Source: Marsupella aquatica
Taxonomy: Eukaryota; Marchantiophyta
Assembly (NCBI GenBank): GCA_973895155.1
Contig: OZ316899.1
Coordinates: 14,198,001-14,262,000 of the forward strand
DNA: 64,000 nucleotides
Direction of reading: 5' to 3'
The notes below the pieces were generated by a model. It saw only the letters and a program-made list of their open reading frames with translations, did not search any database and was not told the DNA's origin. Both the position numbers and the translations under genes were made by a program. Below, piece after piece: positions 1-9,928 of the stretch; the stretch's first letter is position 1; the number at the start of each line of letters is the position of its first letter.

Positions 1-647
1 AAGTACCTGGGCAGCGGGGAGCTCAGGGCCTCTTCTTTAGCAAGTTTTTAGTTTGCACCAGCCGGGCTGGGATCAAGTAGTACGAGAAGCTCTCGGTTAG
101 TCATACAGTGACCCTTGTGTATATTCATGTTTCCTCATGCCTAAGAGCTGAATAGAGTTGGCCTCACGGCTTAGTTCGCAGAGCTTGTGTATGAGATGTA
201 CTGTTTGTATGGCAAGTGCATGGTATGACTCAGTCAGAATGAGTCATTTTGCTATTTGTGTGTCGCATTAACTTGTGTGAAGAGTGCCCACATCAACCAA
301 AAGGAAGGAAAGTAAGCAGGGGAGTGAGAGTTGGATGTGTCAAGCTGAGAGAGGTCTTAGCGGCTTAACCAAGCCTATTGGGGATCATTCCGACGGCGGA
401 ATCCAAACATACCTAACAAGACGGAGGGGAAGACAGGGGAAGGCCTAGATTAGGCCGGCTACGTATCTCATGACCCGATGAAGGATCTGTCCAGTATATG
501 TGTGTAAAATGTTAATAGTAGTAGTAGAAGGTTAGCAGCGTCCCATGCCGCTAAGCCGCGGAAACGGCCTCGCCAAGCGCGAAACCTGCGGGAATCGGCT
601 TGAGCTGGGGGGTTTCTTGGGTTTAGGGAGCCATGGGACGCACCACA
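1..647 (+). repeat. 3' end (R/U5 side) of the 5' LTR of element A
   Basis: It lies directly upstream of the primer-binding site. It aligns by eye with the last part of element B's LTR around the conserved stem-loop region (385-415 here, 9619-9650 in LTR1), including the shared string CGGCGGAA followed by A-rich sequence and ATACCTA. The 5' part of the LTR lies outside the window. The LTR end is placed at about 645-647 (CACCACA) because the primer site begins a few bases later. Confidence 0.65.
387..402 (+). promoter_or_regulatory. Conserved LTR stem-loop SL2, element A version
   Basis: ATTCCG-ACGG-CGGAAT can form a perfect 6-bp stem with a 4-nt loop. It sits in the same LTR position as GTTCCG-GCGG-CGGAAC in element B. 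The outer pair changed from G-C to A-T on both sides, so pairing is kept. A second small hairpin (GGCTT-AACC-AAGCC, about 362-375) precedes it. RNA function is inferred only. Confidence 0.5.
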
Positions 648-651
648 TTTT

Positions 652-670
652 TGGCGCTAGATGGAGGGGG
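652..670 (+). promoter_or_regulatory. Primer-binding site of element A
   Basis: TGGCGCTAGATGGAGGGGG begins with TGG, the complement of a tRNA CCA end, and lies between the LTR end and gag. The identical 19 nt occurs after LTR1 and LTR2 of element B although the gag proteins differ strongly. Similar TGGCGCTAGA-type sites are known from rice Tat-lineage elements. I could not assign the primer tRNA. Confidence 0.75.
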
Positions 671-716
671 CATTTCTTAAGCCGTGAGATATGAAGTTAG
701 AACGGAAGCGTAGGTA

Positions 717-3608
717 ATGACTGACCTTACGCCGAGGGAAGAAAGAGTGATTCAACGGGAGAGAGCTCGACTGCAGCAGCTCGCCGGGTGGCATGATACA
801 CATCGACTGAGAGGGGCAGAAAGAGCTGGTAGCTCCGAAACTGGAAGTGGCGTCAAAGAAGACATACCAGAAGAAGAGTCGATAAGGAGAAGTGAGTCTC
901 CAACCGACATGGGGGAACCAGAGGCACGGCCAGACGAGAGGCCAGGGACCAGATTGAGCCAGCGGTCGCGCATACATTACAAGGCATTTCATGGGAGAGG
1001 AGATGAGGATCCGGACGAATGGTTGGATGATTTCGAGGGAACCGCTGCAGCAAATGGAGAATCGGCCATCAAGATGCAGATTCTTCCCGGCCTGTTCAAG
1101 GGTGAGGCTAGGCCTTGGTACAGAGCATTAGATGTGGAAGATCAAGCCATCTGGGATATCTTCAAAACACTCTTTGTTAAGGAGTTTCGACCAATTGGAA
1201 CTTCAGAACTAGCAGTGCTGAAGTTGGGACGACTTCGGTTCAAGGAGAATAAATCCTTCAGGAAGTTCTTGCAACGCTTTCAAAAACTGGTAAGACGTAC
1301 AAAGACCAATGCATCTGAAGGTATGCAACTTCAATGGTTGGTGAATGCTTTGCCACAGAAGATGAGTTTTGCAATTAGGAAGGAGAACCCGGAGACTTTA
1401 GCCGAAGCAATTAAGGATATTCAATTATACATTAATGCAGATATCACAAGCCGGAAGAAACAGCTTAAGTCTGAGAGTTCCTCATCAGAAGAGGGATCAC
1501 CCCATAAGAAAAAAGATAAGAAGAAGAAACATTCTAAGAAGTCTAGAAGTGATAAGTCAAGCTCGGATAGTGGGAGTAGCAAGAGTGAGTCATCTTCTAG
1601 TTCTGAAGAAGAAAAAACTACCAAAAGGAAGGGCAGAAGGAGAGGGAAGACGAAAGTCAAGCTGGAGGCTAAGCCACCAGATAACATCATAGCCCTTACC
1701 GAGCAACTTAAGGCTATCATTGCAAAGGTAAAACCGAAGAAGAAGGTAGTACAGGAGGATAGCTCTGTATGGTGTGCCTTATGTTATAAAACCGGACACC
1801 ATAAAGATGCGTGTCCTAAGCTTAATACTAATCATGTTCGGCATGTGGCCGAGATCAGACCATGTCAGGGAGAAGTAGAGTACTTTTTAGGAGATGCCGC
1901 TGATAGTGTTTTCGGCATCAGTGAGACTGGAGCACGAGACCTATCCAACAGACCTGCATCTCTATGGTCAGGGTTAAGGAACAACACAGGAGAGATGTAT
2001 CCTCGGATTATTCAGAACCCGTCAATACCTCCTAGGCCGAATGTGCAAAGATTTGCGGCATGCTATAATTGTGGTCAACCTGGCCATTTTGCTAGAGAAT
2101 GCCCGAATGCACGCAAACAGGGTGATGGACAACCAGCTCAGCTATGTATGGGATGCCGACAGGAAGGTCATATGCTAGGGCAATGTCCTACTTGGTTGGC
2201 AGGCCTGGCCGCAAATCATAAACTTTTGCCGGTCAAGATCTTACCGCCAGGTACTACCCCCGGAGGAGTTCAAATCAACCACATCGAACTAGGATGGCAA
2301 GAGGATGCCGAGGCAGAGTTCGTACCATCTGATGATGAGGCCGAAGCCCTATCAACCTTCTCAGAGGAGGATTTAGATCATGATTGCTACCGAGTCTCTA
2401 CTCGATCTACCAGAAGGAAGGAAAGGTGGGATGGGCTGGCCAAAAATAAAGGGAAGGTTACGGAGGAAAAGATCGACTCTTCGTCAACATCAACGGAAGG
2501 AGAAGGGAGGGCTCCGGCAATACAGGTAAGCCATGAGCCCACCAGTGAACCCAATCCTTCACAAGATAGCGACTTCAATCGAGATCATCCTAAGTTGTTC
2601 TACCCCTCTGTTACGACTAGTGTTAAGGAACAACTAAGAGAATTAGAAACCCTGGAGAATACCGAAGCCATTGCCAAGGATGTAAAACGAGCAAAAGCAT
2701 TGTTTGCTTCGGAAGACCCAACAGCTGTGGAGACTAGCGTGGCAAAACTGGCCGAATCCAAGACGGAGACACCACCAGAGGAGAAGCCGATTGTTCCCTA
2801 TGACCTGGCTAAAGATGTACTAGAATCTAGAGTCTCGGCAACAGTAGGTCAACTATTGAAAAATAGCCCGTACTTCCGGAAGCAATTAAGGAAGGCTATT
2901 CTCGGCAAGCCGAGATTACCCAAGGTAGCAACCAGATCCGACGTACTAATGATAGAAGAAGATCAAGGAGCCCCAGCATTACCATTAATGATTCAAGGAG
3001 AATTATTACTACGGGTACCCATCGATGGAGGATCAGGGGTATGTATTATGATTGATTCAACAGCAAAAGGGTGGGGTCTAACACCGGAGATGACTGGAAG
3101 AGTGTTGAACATGGCCAATGGATATCAGGTCATTCCCACGGGAGTGTTAATCGGCATCAAGACAGAGATAGGAGGTATCTTCTTTAGCATTAACTATGTA
3201 GTAATGAAGCCGGTAAATCCTACGTCATTCCGGCTATTGATTGGTAGGCCATGGCTGTACCTAGCCGAGGTAATAGAAGATTGGGGTAAAAAGCAGTTCA
3301 CTTTCGGGACCCCCTCTATCACGGTATCCTGGGACACTAAGGATGACCGTAGGAAAAGCATAAGGGAAGTAGATGGGTACGACAGTGGATTGGAGTCAGC
3401 CGATGAAGTACGTTGGTTAGAATGCCTCACTGACCTAACCGAAGAAAGTGTCTTTGGACCAGAGGTACCCCCCAGCGGATTATGGCAAGAACCAATGGAA
3501 GGTGACTTGGAAGAAGAAGACGAAGAGGTCGAGGACTGCTTTACAATAGAATCCACCTTTTTAGCTGCAATTCCGGAGGAAGTAAAGGATGTAGACCAAT
3601 TGGATGAA
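717..3608 (+). CDS. Gag-protease polyprotein of element A
   Basis: Structural capsid protein plus aspartic protease of a Ty3/gypsy element; it would assemble cytoplasmic particles and process the polyprotein. The ATG at 717 opens an uninterrupted frame. Visible parts: a retrotransposon gag domain at about residues 80-240 (QRSRIHYKAFHGRG, DPDEWLDDFE, GEARPWY), a Ser/Lys-rich linker at about 245-320, three CCHC zinc knuckles (CALCYKTGHHKDACP near 353, CYNCGQPGHFARECP near 450, CMGCRQEGHMLGQCP near 478), and a protease active site IDGGSGV near 768. The open frame continues to 4118, but the residues after about 3608 are antisense to a coiled-coil ORF, so the natural C-terminus is lost and the final ~170 codons are an artefact of the junction. 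Order and motifs match the gag-pro of element B, with low sequence identity. Confidence 0.8.
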
Positions 3609-6356
3609 ACGGCCTCCTTCTGCTCAAGGGCTCCGCGAATTTTCTTGAGCTCCCCCTTCAACGCCCATTCCTTTCTTTGGGTCTCCGCCATGGCCCGGTT
3701 GTTGGATGTTATGTGGGCCTCCTCTGCATTCCTCAGCTCCTTCTTCCATTTCTCCCTGTCCTTGATTGCGTCGGCCAATTCTCCTTGGGTCCGCGTCAGT
3801 AGATTCTCGATCATCCGATTATCAGATTGTGCGGTATCCAACTGGCCCTGCATGATATTTAGCTCATGCCGCTTAATCCGCAGATCATCTTGGGCTTTCT
3901 TGGCCACCCTCAGGTCCTTGATTTCGGCTTCCCTTTCCCTAAGCCGACGGATGACCTCGTCCTTCTTGCTTCTTTCCAAGGCCACCGCTTCTTCCAATTG
4001 GCGCTTCTCCAACATCTCCCTCTGGAAAAAGGGTCCCTGCTCCAACTCCTCCCCAAATATGCTGAGCGCCAGTTCTCCACACATCTCCCCGTACTCCATG
4101 GCTCTGTCTTTAGCATAGTTGGAGGAAGTAGAAGTCATCGGCATCATCCACCGCGGCCTCTGCTCCCAAGCCGTCTTGCGAATCTCTTCAATCGTGGCTA
4201 GAGGGTTTGCTTCCTTTTTTGGCTAGCCGCTTGATGTCCTCCGGCCAATCTCCTCCTGGAAAATCCTTTTCTCTAGCCAGGGCTGCCTCCTCTTCCTGCC
4301 TGATTCGCTCCTGAAATTCCTGCGCCGTCTATTTTATGCCGTCAAAGCTCGGGGGAGCAACATCTGGTGGGGGAGACTCAGGGCTACTCTGCTGGTTGGG
4401 GTCCCCTCGTACTACCCTTGGAAGTGTGGGGATAAACCGGCCACAGGTCCTTACTCATGGAACGTGATGGTCCGACCCATAGCCGGAGTTATCATGGCTG
4501 CAATCCTCCACTGCCTCCTCTACTTCTTGGACTTCCGGCTTCTCCCTCTCCTCTTTGGCCGTAGGAGCTTCAGGCAATTCTGCCTCAGATTCAGAGCTTG
4601 AGACTCCCACGTACATTCGAACACCCGGCTTGGATTCTGGCCTGATTCTCTCCTTGTCTCCAGTAAAGGGGTTTTCCCTTGTAAGCCGGTGTAGGCCTAC
4701 CTCTGGAGCAGTGTCCTGCATTGTTGCCGTTGCCATTGTCGTTGCCAATGCCGATCTCTTTTCTTTCTCCAGTAGTTTCAGCAGATTCTGCATGCCTGGT
4801 TGCTGCATCGGCAAGTCCTCCGTCCTTGGCCTAAACACCTGCTCGATCGTAGGGCTAACAGGTGGTTGAGGCTTCTCTGCTACCGGCCTCGGTGCTGGAG
4901 CTTCCTCGGGTGCCCTTACCTGCAGGGGAAGTACTAGGGCAAAGGTCTGACCTCTGGCATACCGGCACAACAGCGGCATGTGATAGCCAAGCCGCGACAC
5001 GCTCCCCATGCCGATTACCTGTTGCTCCTCCTTTAAGATCTTCTTCAATTGGTTGAGGAGGTACCCGTTGTAGTCCCGGCTTGGGTCTGGCCTCTCTGCC
5101 AGATAGACCTGTGCCTTGCCGATCTCTGCCCTCGGCAAGTTACAGTGCATGGTCACCCGCAAGAAGTCGATCATCTCTCCTATGTGTGGGTTGGTGCAGG
5201 TGTTCCGGAAGAAGCCATTCTTCGTTGATGGCCCGGGGAACGACCGGAACTCCTTGTCAGGCAAGGTCTTCCTGGTATCAACTTTGGTCTTATTGCCTAT
5301 CGGCAAGCCAAACACTTCGGCAATCACCTTGGGAGTAAGATAGAAATCCTTCCCATATATCCTCGTGCAATTGGTCTCGGGTTCCCATGACCCCACGAAT
5401 TCTAATAGGTCTGAATCCGGCACCTCTGGCTTCAGCCATGGTAATCTTACAAAGGCCTCTAAGCCGGATCCGGCCATGAAGCCTTGGTACTTCTTGGTCT
5501 GCATGGCCGTATAACATGCATCCTCCTCCCGTGCAAAATGTAGTTGCACCTCCACCGGTAGGGTTGCCGCCCAGCCTTTCCAGGTGTCATCCCTGGTTGG
5601 AATGGCATTGATGGGATCGACCTCCTCCTCTTCGGCTTCTCCCTGCCTCTTGCTCTGCTGCTCGGCTGGCTTCCTTGGTGCCACCGACCTCGTTCTTTTT
5701 GCCGGGGTGGCTTCATCGTTGACGGCTCCCTTCCTCTTCATCTCTGCTGCCGTGGAGGTTTCTCCTAGCACCGTTGCCGGGGTCCACCTTTCCGTGCTAC
5801 CCTTCAATTCCCAGTGTATGTCGTTGCAGTTCTTGATGGCCTCTCGAATGCCGATGATTCTGTCTTCATAAAACAGAAGATCGTCGAGCTGATTGGAAGT
5901 AGGAGTCCACAAGAACTCGGCGTTGATGAGTTTGCCTCCTAAGAAAGCCGTCTTCTGCAGCTCCCACAATCGAGCGAGCTCCTGCCATTCTCGAGCTGCC
6001 CTTTCTGATTCCTCGTCCTCGTAAGTCTTGATGTACTGAGTTGCCTGTTCGAACAGGCATCCCCAGAAATGTGCCGCTTGATTGACGTTGCTCATACCCT
6101 CCTTAGGTCGATCGTTGGTATTTACTCTCTCCCCGAGTGCTTGCCTAAGCAGCTGACAGTAGTTGGCCTCCCGTAGTCGTTTGCCTAGTTCATGCTCGCA
6201 AATGAGCCACCATCTCCTGCAAGCACTCCTTACCCCTCTCCTCTTCCGGTCCTTCCTCCCATTGATCCTTCCTAGCCGCCGACGCTTAACGCGCCCTAAC
6301 CCTAATCGAGTTTTCACCCCCAGCGTCCTTACCTCCGGCCTCGGCCCGGGTTCCAT
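3609..6356 (-). pseudogene. Antisense accessory ORF of element A (core + coiled coil)
   Basis: Minus-strand ORF of 633 codons from the ATG at 6356 to 4455, followed after a damaged stretch by a second open segment (4147 down to about 3609). Between them another frame is readable (DVAPPSFDGIK, stop, TAQEFQERIRQEEEAALARE), so one ancestral reading frame was broken by frameshifts and a TAG. The N-terminal region contains a segment (FLWTPTSNQLDDLLFYEDRI) like the LTR-encoded ORF of element B (ELYRPAEVSGYFFNGDKYIG). The core has QGF, LPW, LEFV, LTPKVIAEVFGLP, FFRNTCTNP and LCRYAR in the same order as QGF, LPW, TEFV, LTEERLRMIFGLP, FVMRTCLIP and LEWYAR in the LTR ORF. The C-terminus is a heptad-rich coiled coil. 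The pattern resembles the 'putative plant transposon protein' domain of plant Ty3 elements. Function unknown; truncated at about 3609. Confidence 0.7.
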
Positions 6357-6471
6357 GGTCGCCCCTAATTGTTTATATTTTCCTTGTTTTGTCCCTATAC
6401 TAAGGTGTTTCTAGGGTGCATTCATGCTTTATCCACTTAACTGGCCGAGTGATTCCTGGCTAGGCATCACA
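6357..6471. other. Junction segment between element A and LTR1
   Basis: Short stretch without a gene. It precedes the ATG of the minus-strand accessory ORF and ends where homology to LTR2 begins (GGGTACTTCTTCAACGG at about 6472, matching 16594). No target duplication or LTR terminus was seen, so this looks like a deletion or recombination junction. Confidence 0.5.
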
Positions 6472-8910
6472 GGGTACTTCTTCAACGGAGACAAATATAT
6501 CGGTTTCTGGGAAGCATTGCTTCGGCTTCCGGACAAGGTCTTCAATATCTCGGGTACGATCAACTTGCAATGACATCACTTCGACCACATCCCTACTCAG
6601 GTTCGGGCTATCATCAACAACAAGTCCACCACTACCCATTCAACAAGGTCGTTCGCACTTGCTTCAGAGAACTTCTACCAGCACCTGCAGAGCTTCATGG
6701 GAACTAGACCCGCAACCACCGGCGCCAACCCAGTGGACCCCATACCCGTACCCGTACCAATGCAGACTCAGGCTCAGGCTCAGCTTCAGGCTCAGCTTCA
6801 GTCTCAGCCTCAGCCTAGCCAACCCCCACCGCCGATCGCCCCGCCAGCAGTACAAGTACGCTCCATCATCAACGCTGTGGACCTTAGCGACGACGACGAG
6901 GCTACCCCACCCTTGCTCAGGCGGCTCAGAGGAGTAAACACTCAGGGGGCCGACACTACATCGTCCCCTCCCCATGCTCGGACCCAAGGAGCGGCTCCAG
7001 CAGACAACACGGTGACCGTGGCCGCCCCGGGACCAATACTAACGGCGGTAGTACTACCTATGCCCGATCGAGAGGATGGGGAGGTGTCACCTTCCCCGAG
7101 CCAGTCACGGGGGAAGAAGAGGAAGGAACCCGCCACTGCATCCGGGTTACCATTGGCCACGGTAGCCGTGGCCAAGGTAACAATGCACCGCATGGGGGAA
7201 AACATGCATAAGAACATCCTCCATCCCAAGCATGCGGTGTACCTGAAGACTCAGGGATTCGAGCACCTCGCCGCTCTGCCTTGGAACACTTGCAGGTACT
7301 ACGGGGAGGACATGACAGAATTTGTCAAGAATTATGATGATACACGTCAGCATACTCGGCTGCGGGGAAGGAATATGTCCCTCACGGAAGAACGCCTCAG
7401 GATGATCTTCGGATTACCCGAAGGTGACCATCGAGTCGAATCACGGGCTCCCGGGGGCAAGGGAGCCAAGTACCAATCCTCAAGTTTTCCCTCGGAAGGA
7501 GCAGTGGACAACTGGTTTGTGATGAGGACCTGCCTCATCCCCGAGATAGCTGAGCGACTGGAGTTCCAGAGGTACGCCCTCCACATGATGGAACCCTGGG
7601 GGGAGATCTCCGCCGCCCAGGTTATCCAGGTCGAGAACTATCGACCTAGGAAGTGGGCGTCGTACTTCGCTAAGAAATTCCATGAAGAGATGGAGCGGCG
7701 AAGGAAGACGCTGTACATTGGCGGGAAGGCGTATTTCGCTAGCCACATCGAGATCATTCTTGAGTGGTATGCTCGGTTTGATCGACGAACCCTTCCCCGT
7801 GTCAACGTTACAAAGCTGGTCCCAGCTAGGTGGGTTTTTCCGGCCTTGGAGAGACGGCCCCAACCCGAGGCCCGAAGTCCAGCGGACACGCCAGCTTCAC
7901 CCACCCCACCTCCACAAGTAGCTGTAGTCGTAACCGAGGAGGTACCGGATGGGTCGGTTGTCGCAACCATTGATGCGATCCAACAGGCCGGGCTAAGTAC
8001 AAAAGTCGGTACGACGGAGGTCTTACCCGAGCCCGGGTCTCCCAAAGACCCACCGGTGGCTATTCTGGAGAACCGAACATTGCTGCAGGAGGACACTCCA
8101 GCCCCTTCCAACATTACATCCCCAGGGCTGGACGTCACTGCCCCGGCCCCCGCGCGTGTTGACGTCTGCCCGTGCCCAACTCCGGACAGGCACAACCTGG
8201 ACCACCCGGAACTCTTCGTACCGGGTACATTTCTGAACGGGCTTCTGGGAGATTTCTCTCATCAAATTGCCCGGGATACCGGGGAGTTCATGGCCCGGAA
8301 GGTAGCATGTTTCTTCAATCAGGAGTTAGTTGCCGCAGTAAAGGCAGGTCGGTCCCAGTCAGAGGCCCTTCAGAGGATAGAGCGGTACCGGGTGGAGTCC
8401 GTCTACTTAAAGAATGAAGTTGCAGCTCAAGAGGCTGAGCTTCTGCAACTACGACCCAAGGTTGCAGCCGCCGATGATTTGTTAGCAAAGGCGCACGCCC
8501 TTACCGCCCTAGCCGAGCAGGCCAAAGCTGGGAACGAGGCCGAGATTGCACGACTCCGGAACCAGATTGACAGTTTGAAGAATCAAACTGTCATCTGGCA
8601 GAAGGACCTGGAGGAGGCCGAAGAACGGGCCCAGCGGGACACTACGGAGATAGCCACGCTGCAGGCCGAGGTGGCGCGGCTCCAAACCGAGGCCGAGAAG
8701 CAGGACCAGCTGGCGGGTAAACTGACGAGCGACGCCCAGCAGCTAGAGGAGGCATGTCAGGAGGCAGCAGAGGAGACGGATGCGGCGAGGCGAGAGAACG
8801 AATCTCTGCTGGACCAGGTCTAGCTCCTCAAGGCGGACAATGACAGGCTTCGAAGGCAGCGGGATGGCCGCTCCCATTCGGGCGGCTCTGGCAAGCGTGC
8901 CAGGCATTAG
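6472..8910 (+). pseudogene. LTR-encoded accessory ORF, copy 1 (5' truncated)
   Basis: Reading frame running through LTR1 to a final TAG at 8908-8910. It is open from 6574 to 8820, with a TGA at 6571-6573 (CGA in LTR4) and a TAG at 8821-8823 (CAG in LTR3 and LTR4). Parts in order: conserved N-terminal region; Gln/Pro-rich tract (6760-6850); acidic motif VDLSDDDE (6877-6900), which has the form of a SUMO-interacting motif; basic GKKRKE (about 7111), a candidate nuclear signal; core domain about 7190-7800 with QGF, LPW, TEFV, IFGLP and LEWYAR; Pro/Thr linker; and a long C-terminal coiled coil (8390-8820) ending in a Ser/Gly/Arg tail. It is homologous to the antisense ORF of element A. Function not known. 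Both stops also occur in LTR2, so the last mobilisation happened with the frame already interrupted. Confidence 0.75.
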
Positions 8911-9571
8911 CAGCGGAGCAGGAATAGATTAGGATTAGGACTAGCTTAGTCAGGCTCTTGGGACAGGCACCTGCCTTAGGTACAGCAGCGCTGCCATGCT
9001 GTCCAGCCTGCGTAGATTAGGATCTTCTAATAAGACACAGCCGTTTTCCGGCCTGACTGTCAGCTTAGTTAGGACCTTAGTCAGCGAATCTTCGGCGAGA
9101 GGACACCCCGTCCCTCGGCCCTTAGTATTTAGTGCACCCCTCGGTAGAGGCAGGGGGTTTTTTAGTCTCAGAGTTGGACATCCGTGGTATGTGCGGGGAG
9201 TCCCGGCCTCTGGGAGTGAAAGAGTACCAAGGGGAGGGGGTAGGACTAAGCTCACCGGGCGAGTGCGGAGCCGGGCTCCATTGTAGTATACTCTCTCGGC
9301 CTTGAACCTGTTCATTCCGGAGCTATCAGGTCAACCAAGTGTACGCACATGTCCCCTATGTAGTAAAATCCTTTCCCATTATTTCCTTCGTGTAAATCGA
9401 GATTGTATGCTTGTGCGTGTGTATGTGTGTGTGAATCTCGTGTATAGGTGACAACGCCGGGCCGAACGCACTATCCGAATCATGCACGAGGTGCAGCTTG
9501 CGGGGATGTGGTTGCGAGCACAGGTTGAGGACCTGTATCATGGAATCCGGATCAAAGGCGGACAACACGAA

Positions 9572-9636
9572 GGCTTAGAAGTTCTTAAGCCGGGGTCGAT
9601 CCTGTTATCGACTAAGGTACGTTCCGGCGGCGGAAC
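9572..9636 (+). promoter_or_regulatory. Tandem stem-loops SL1 and SL2 in LTR1
   Basis: SL1 (9572-9591) is GGCTTA-N8-TAAGCC. SL2 (9621-9636) is GTTCCG-GCGG-CGGAAC. Both pair perfectly and recur in LTR2, LTR3 and LTR4; related forms occur in element A and in the degenerate LTR near 47.95 kb. They lie about 170-230 bp before the LTR end, in the part expected to be R or U5 of the RNA. A role in 3'-end formation, dimerisation or packaging is only a guess. Confidence 0.55.
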
Positions 9637-9817
9637 ACAAACCATACCTAGGAGATGTCTGTATCTAACAGTAGGCGCACTTAGCGCTAGTTTACGTGAA
9701 TTAGGTGCATTACGCGCTTCCCTCCCTGCCCGAACCCTCAGATTTACGAGGGATGTGCCCGTCTAAGCTGAAGTCTGAGTTAAGGCCGAAGCCGACGATG
9801 TGACATAGCCTTTGTTT

Positions 9818-9836
9818 TGGCGCTAGATGGAGGGGG
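9818..9836 (+). promoter_or_regulatory. Primer-binding site of element B
   Basis: TGGCGCTAGATGGAGGGGG, identical to the site of element A, 12 bp after the end of LTR1 and 92 bp before the gag ATG. The TGG start fits pairing with a tRNA CCA end; the primer tRNA is not resolved. Confidence 0.8.
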
Positions 9837-9928
9837 CACTCTACATATCATAGAGGGGAGACATGTGCGTATTCACCTAGGCAGGATACATCAGGACGTA
9901 GTACTAACCATCGCATTTATATGAGTAA

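Larger units (their letters stand above)
1..6471 (+). mobile_element. Element A: Ty3/gypsy (Tat-like) derivative, gag-pro only
   Basis: Composite element. In order it has the 3' part of an LTR (1 to about 647), a primer-binding site (652-670), a gag-protease ORF from 717, and then, from about 3609, material whose coding sense is the minus strand. No reverse transcriptase, RNase H or integrase is present, so it could not move by itself. Known Tat-lineage elements such as Grande and RIRE2 carry an antisense ORF downstream of pol; losing pol from such an element would give this order. The alternative is a chimera formed when the LTR or internal part of an inverted element was joined at about 3609. 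No 3' LTR of this element was found before LTR1 of the next element begins at about 6472. Confidence 0.7.
6472..9805 (+). repeat. LTR1 of element B (5' LTR, truncated)
   Basis: Nearly identical to 16594-19927 of LTR2. It lacks the first ~686 bp, hence the whole U3 with its TATA box and the start codon of the LTR ORF. It ends GATGTGACA at 9805, mirroring the TGTGAC start of LTR2 and LTR4. The primer-binding site follows 12 bp later. Confidence 0.85.

Noticed and set aside
3609-4118. C-terminal ~170 codons of the long plus-strand frame that begins at 717
   Set aside because: They are antisense to a clear minus-strand coiled-coil ORF and have the odd composition expected of a shadow; the open frame is accidental after the junction.
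7638-8195. Minus-strand open frame of 185 codons inside LTR1 (and matching ones in LTR2 and LTR4)
   Set aside because: It is the complement of the coding LTR ORF, keeps no motif and is open only because of high GC and codon bias.
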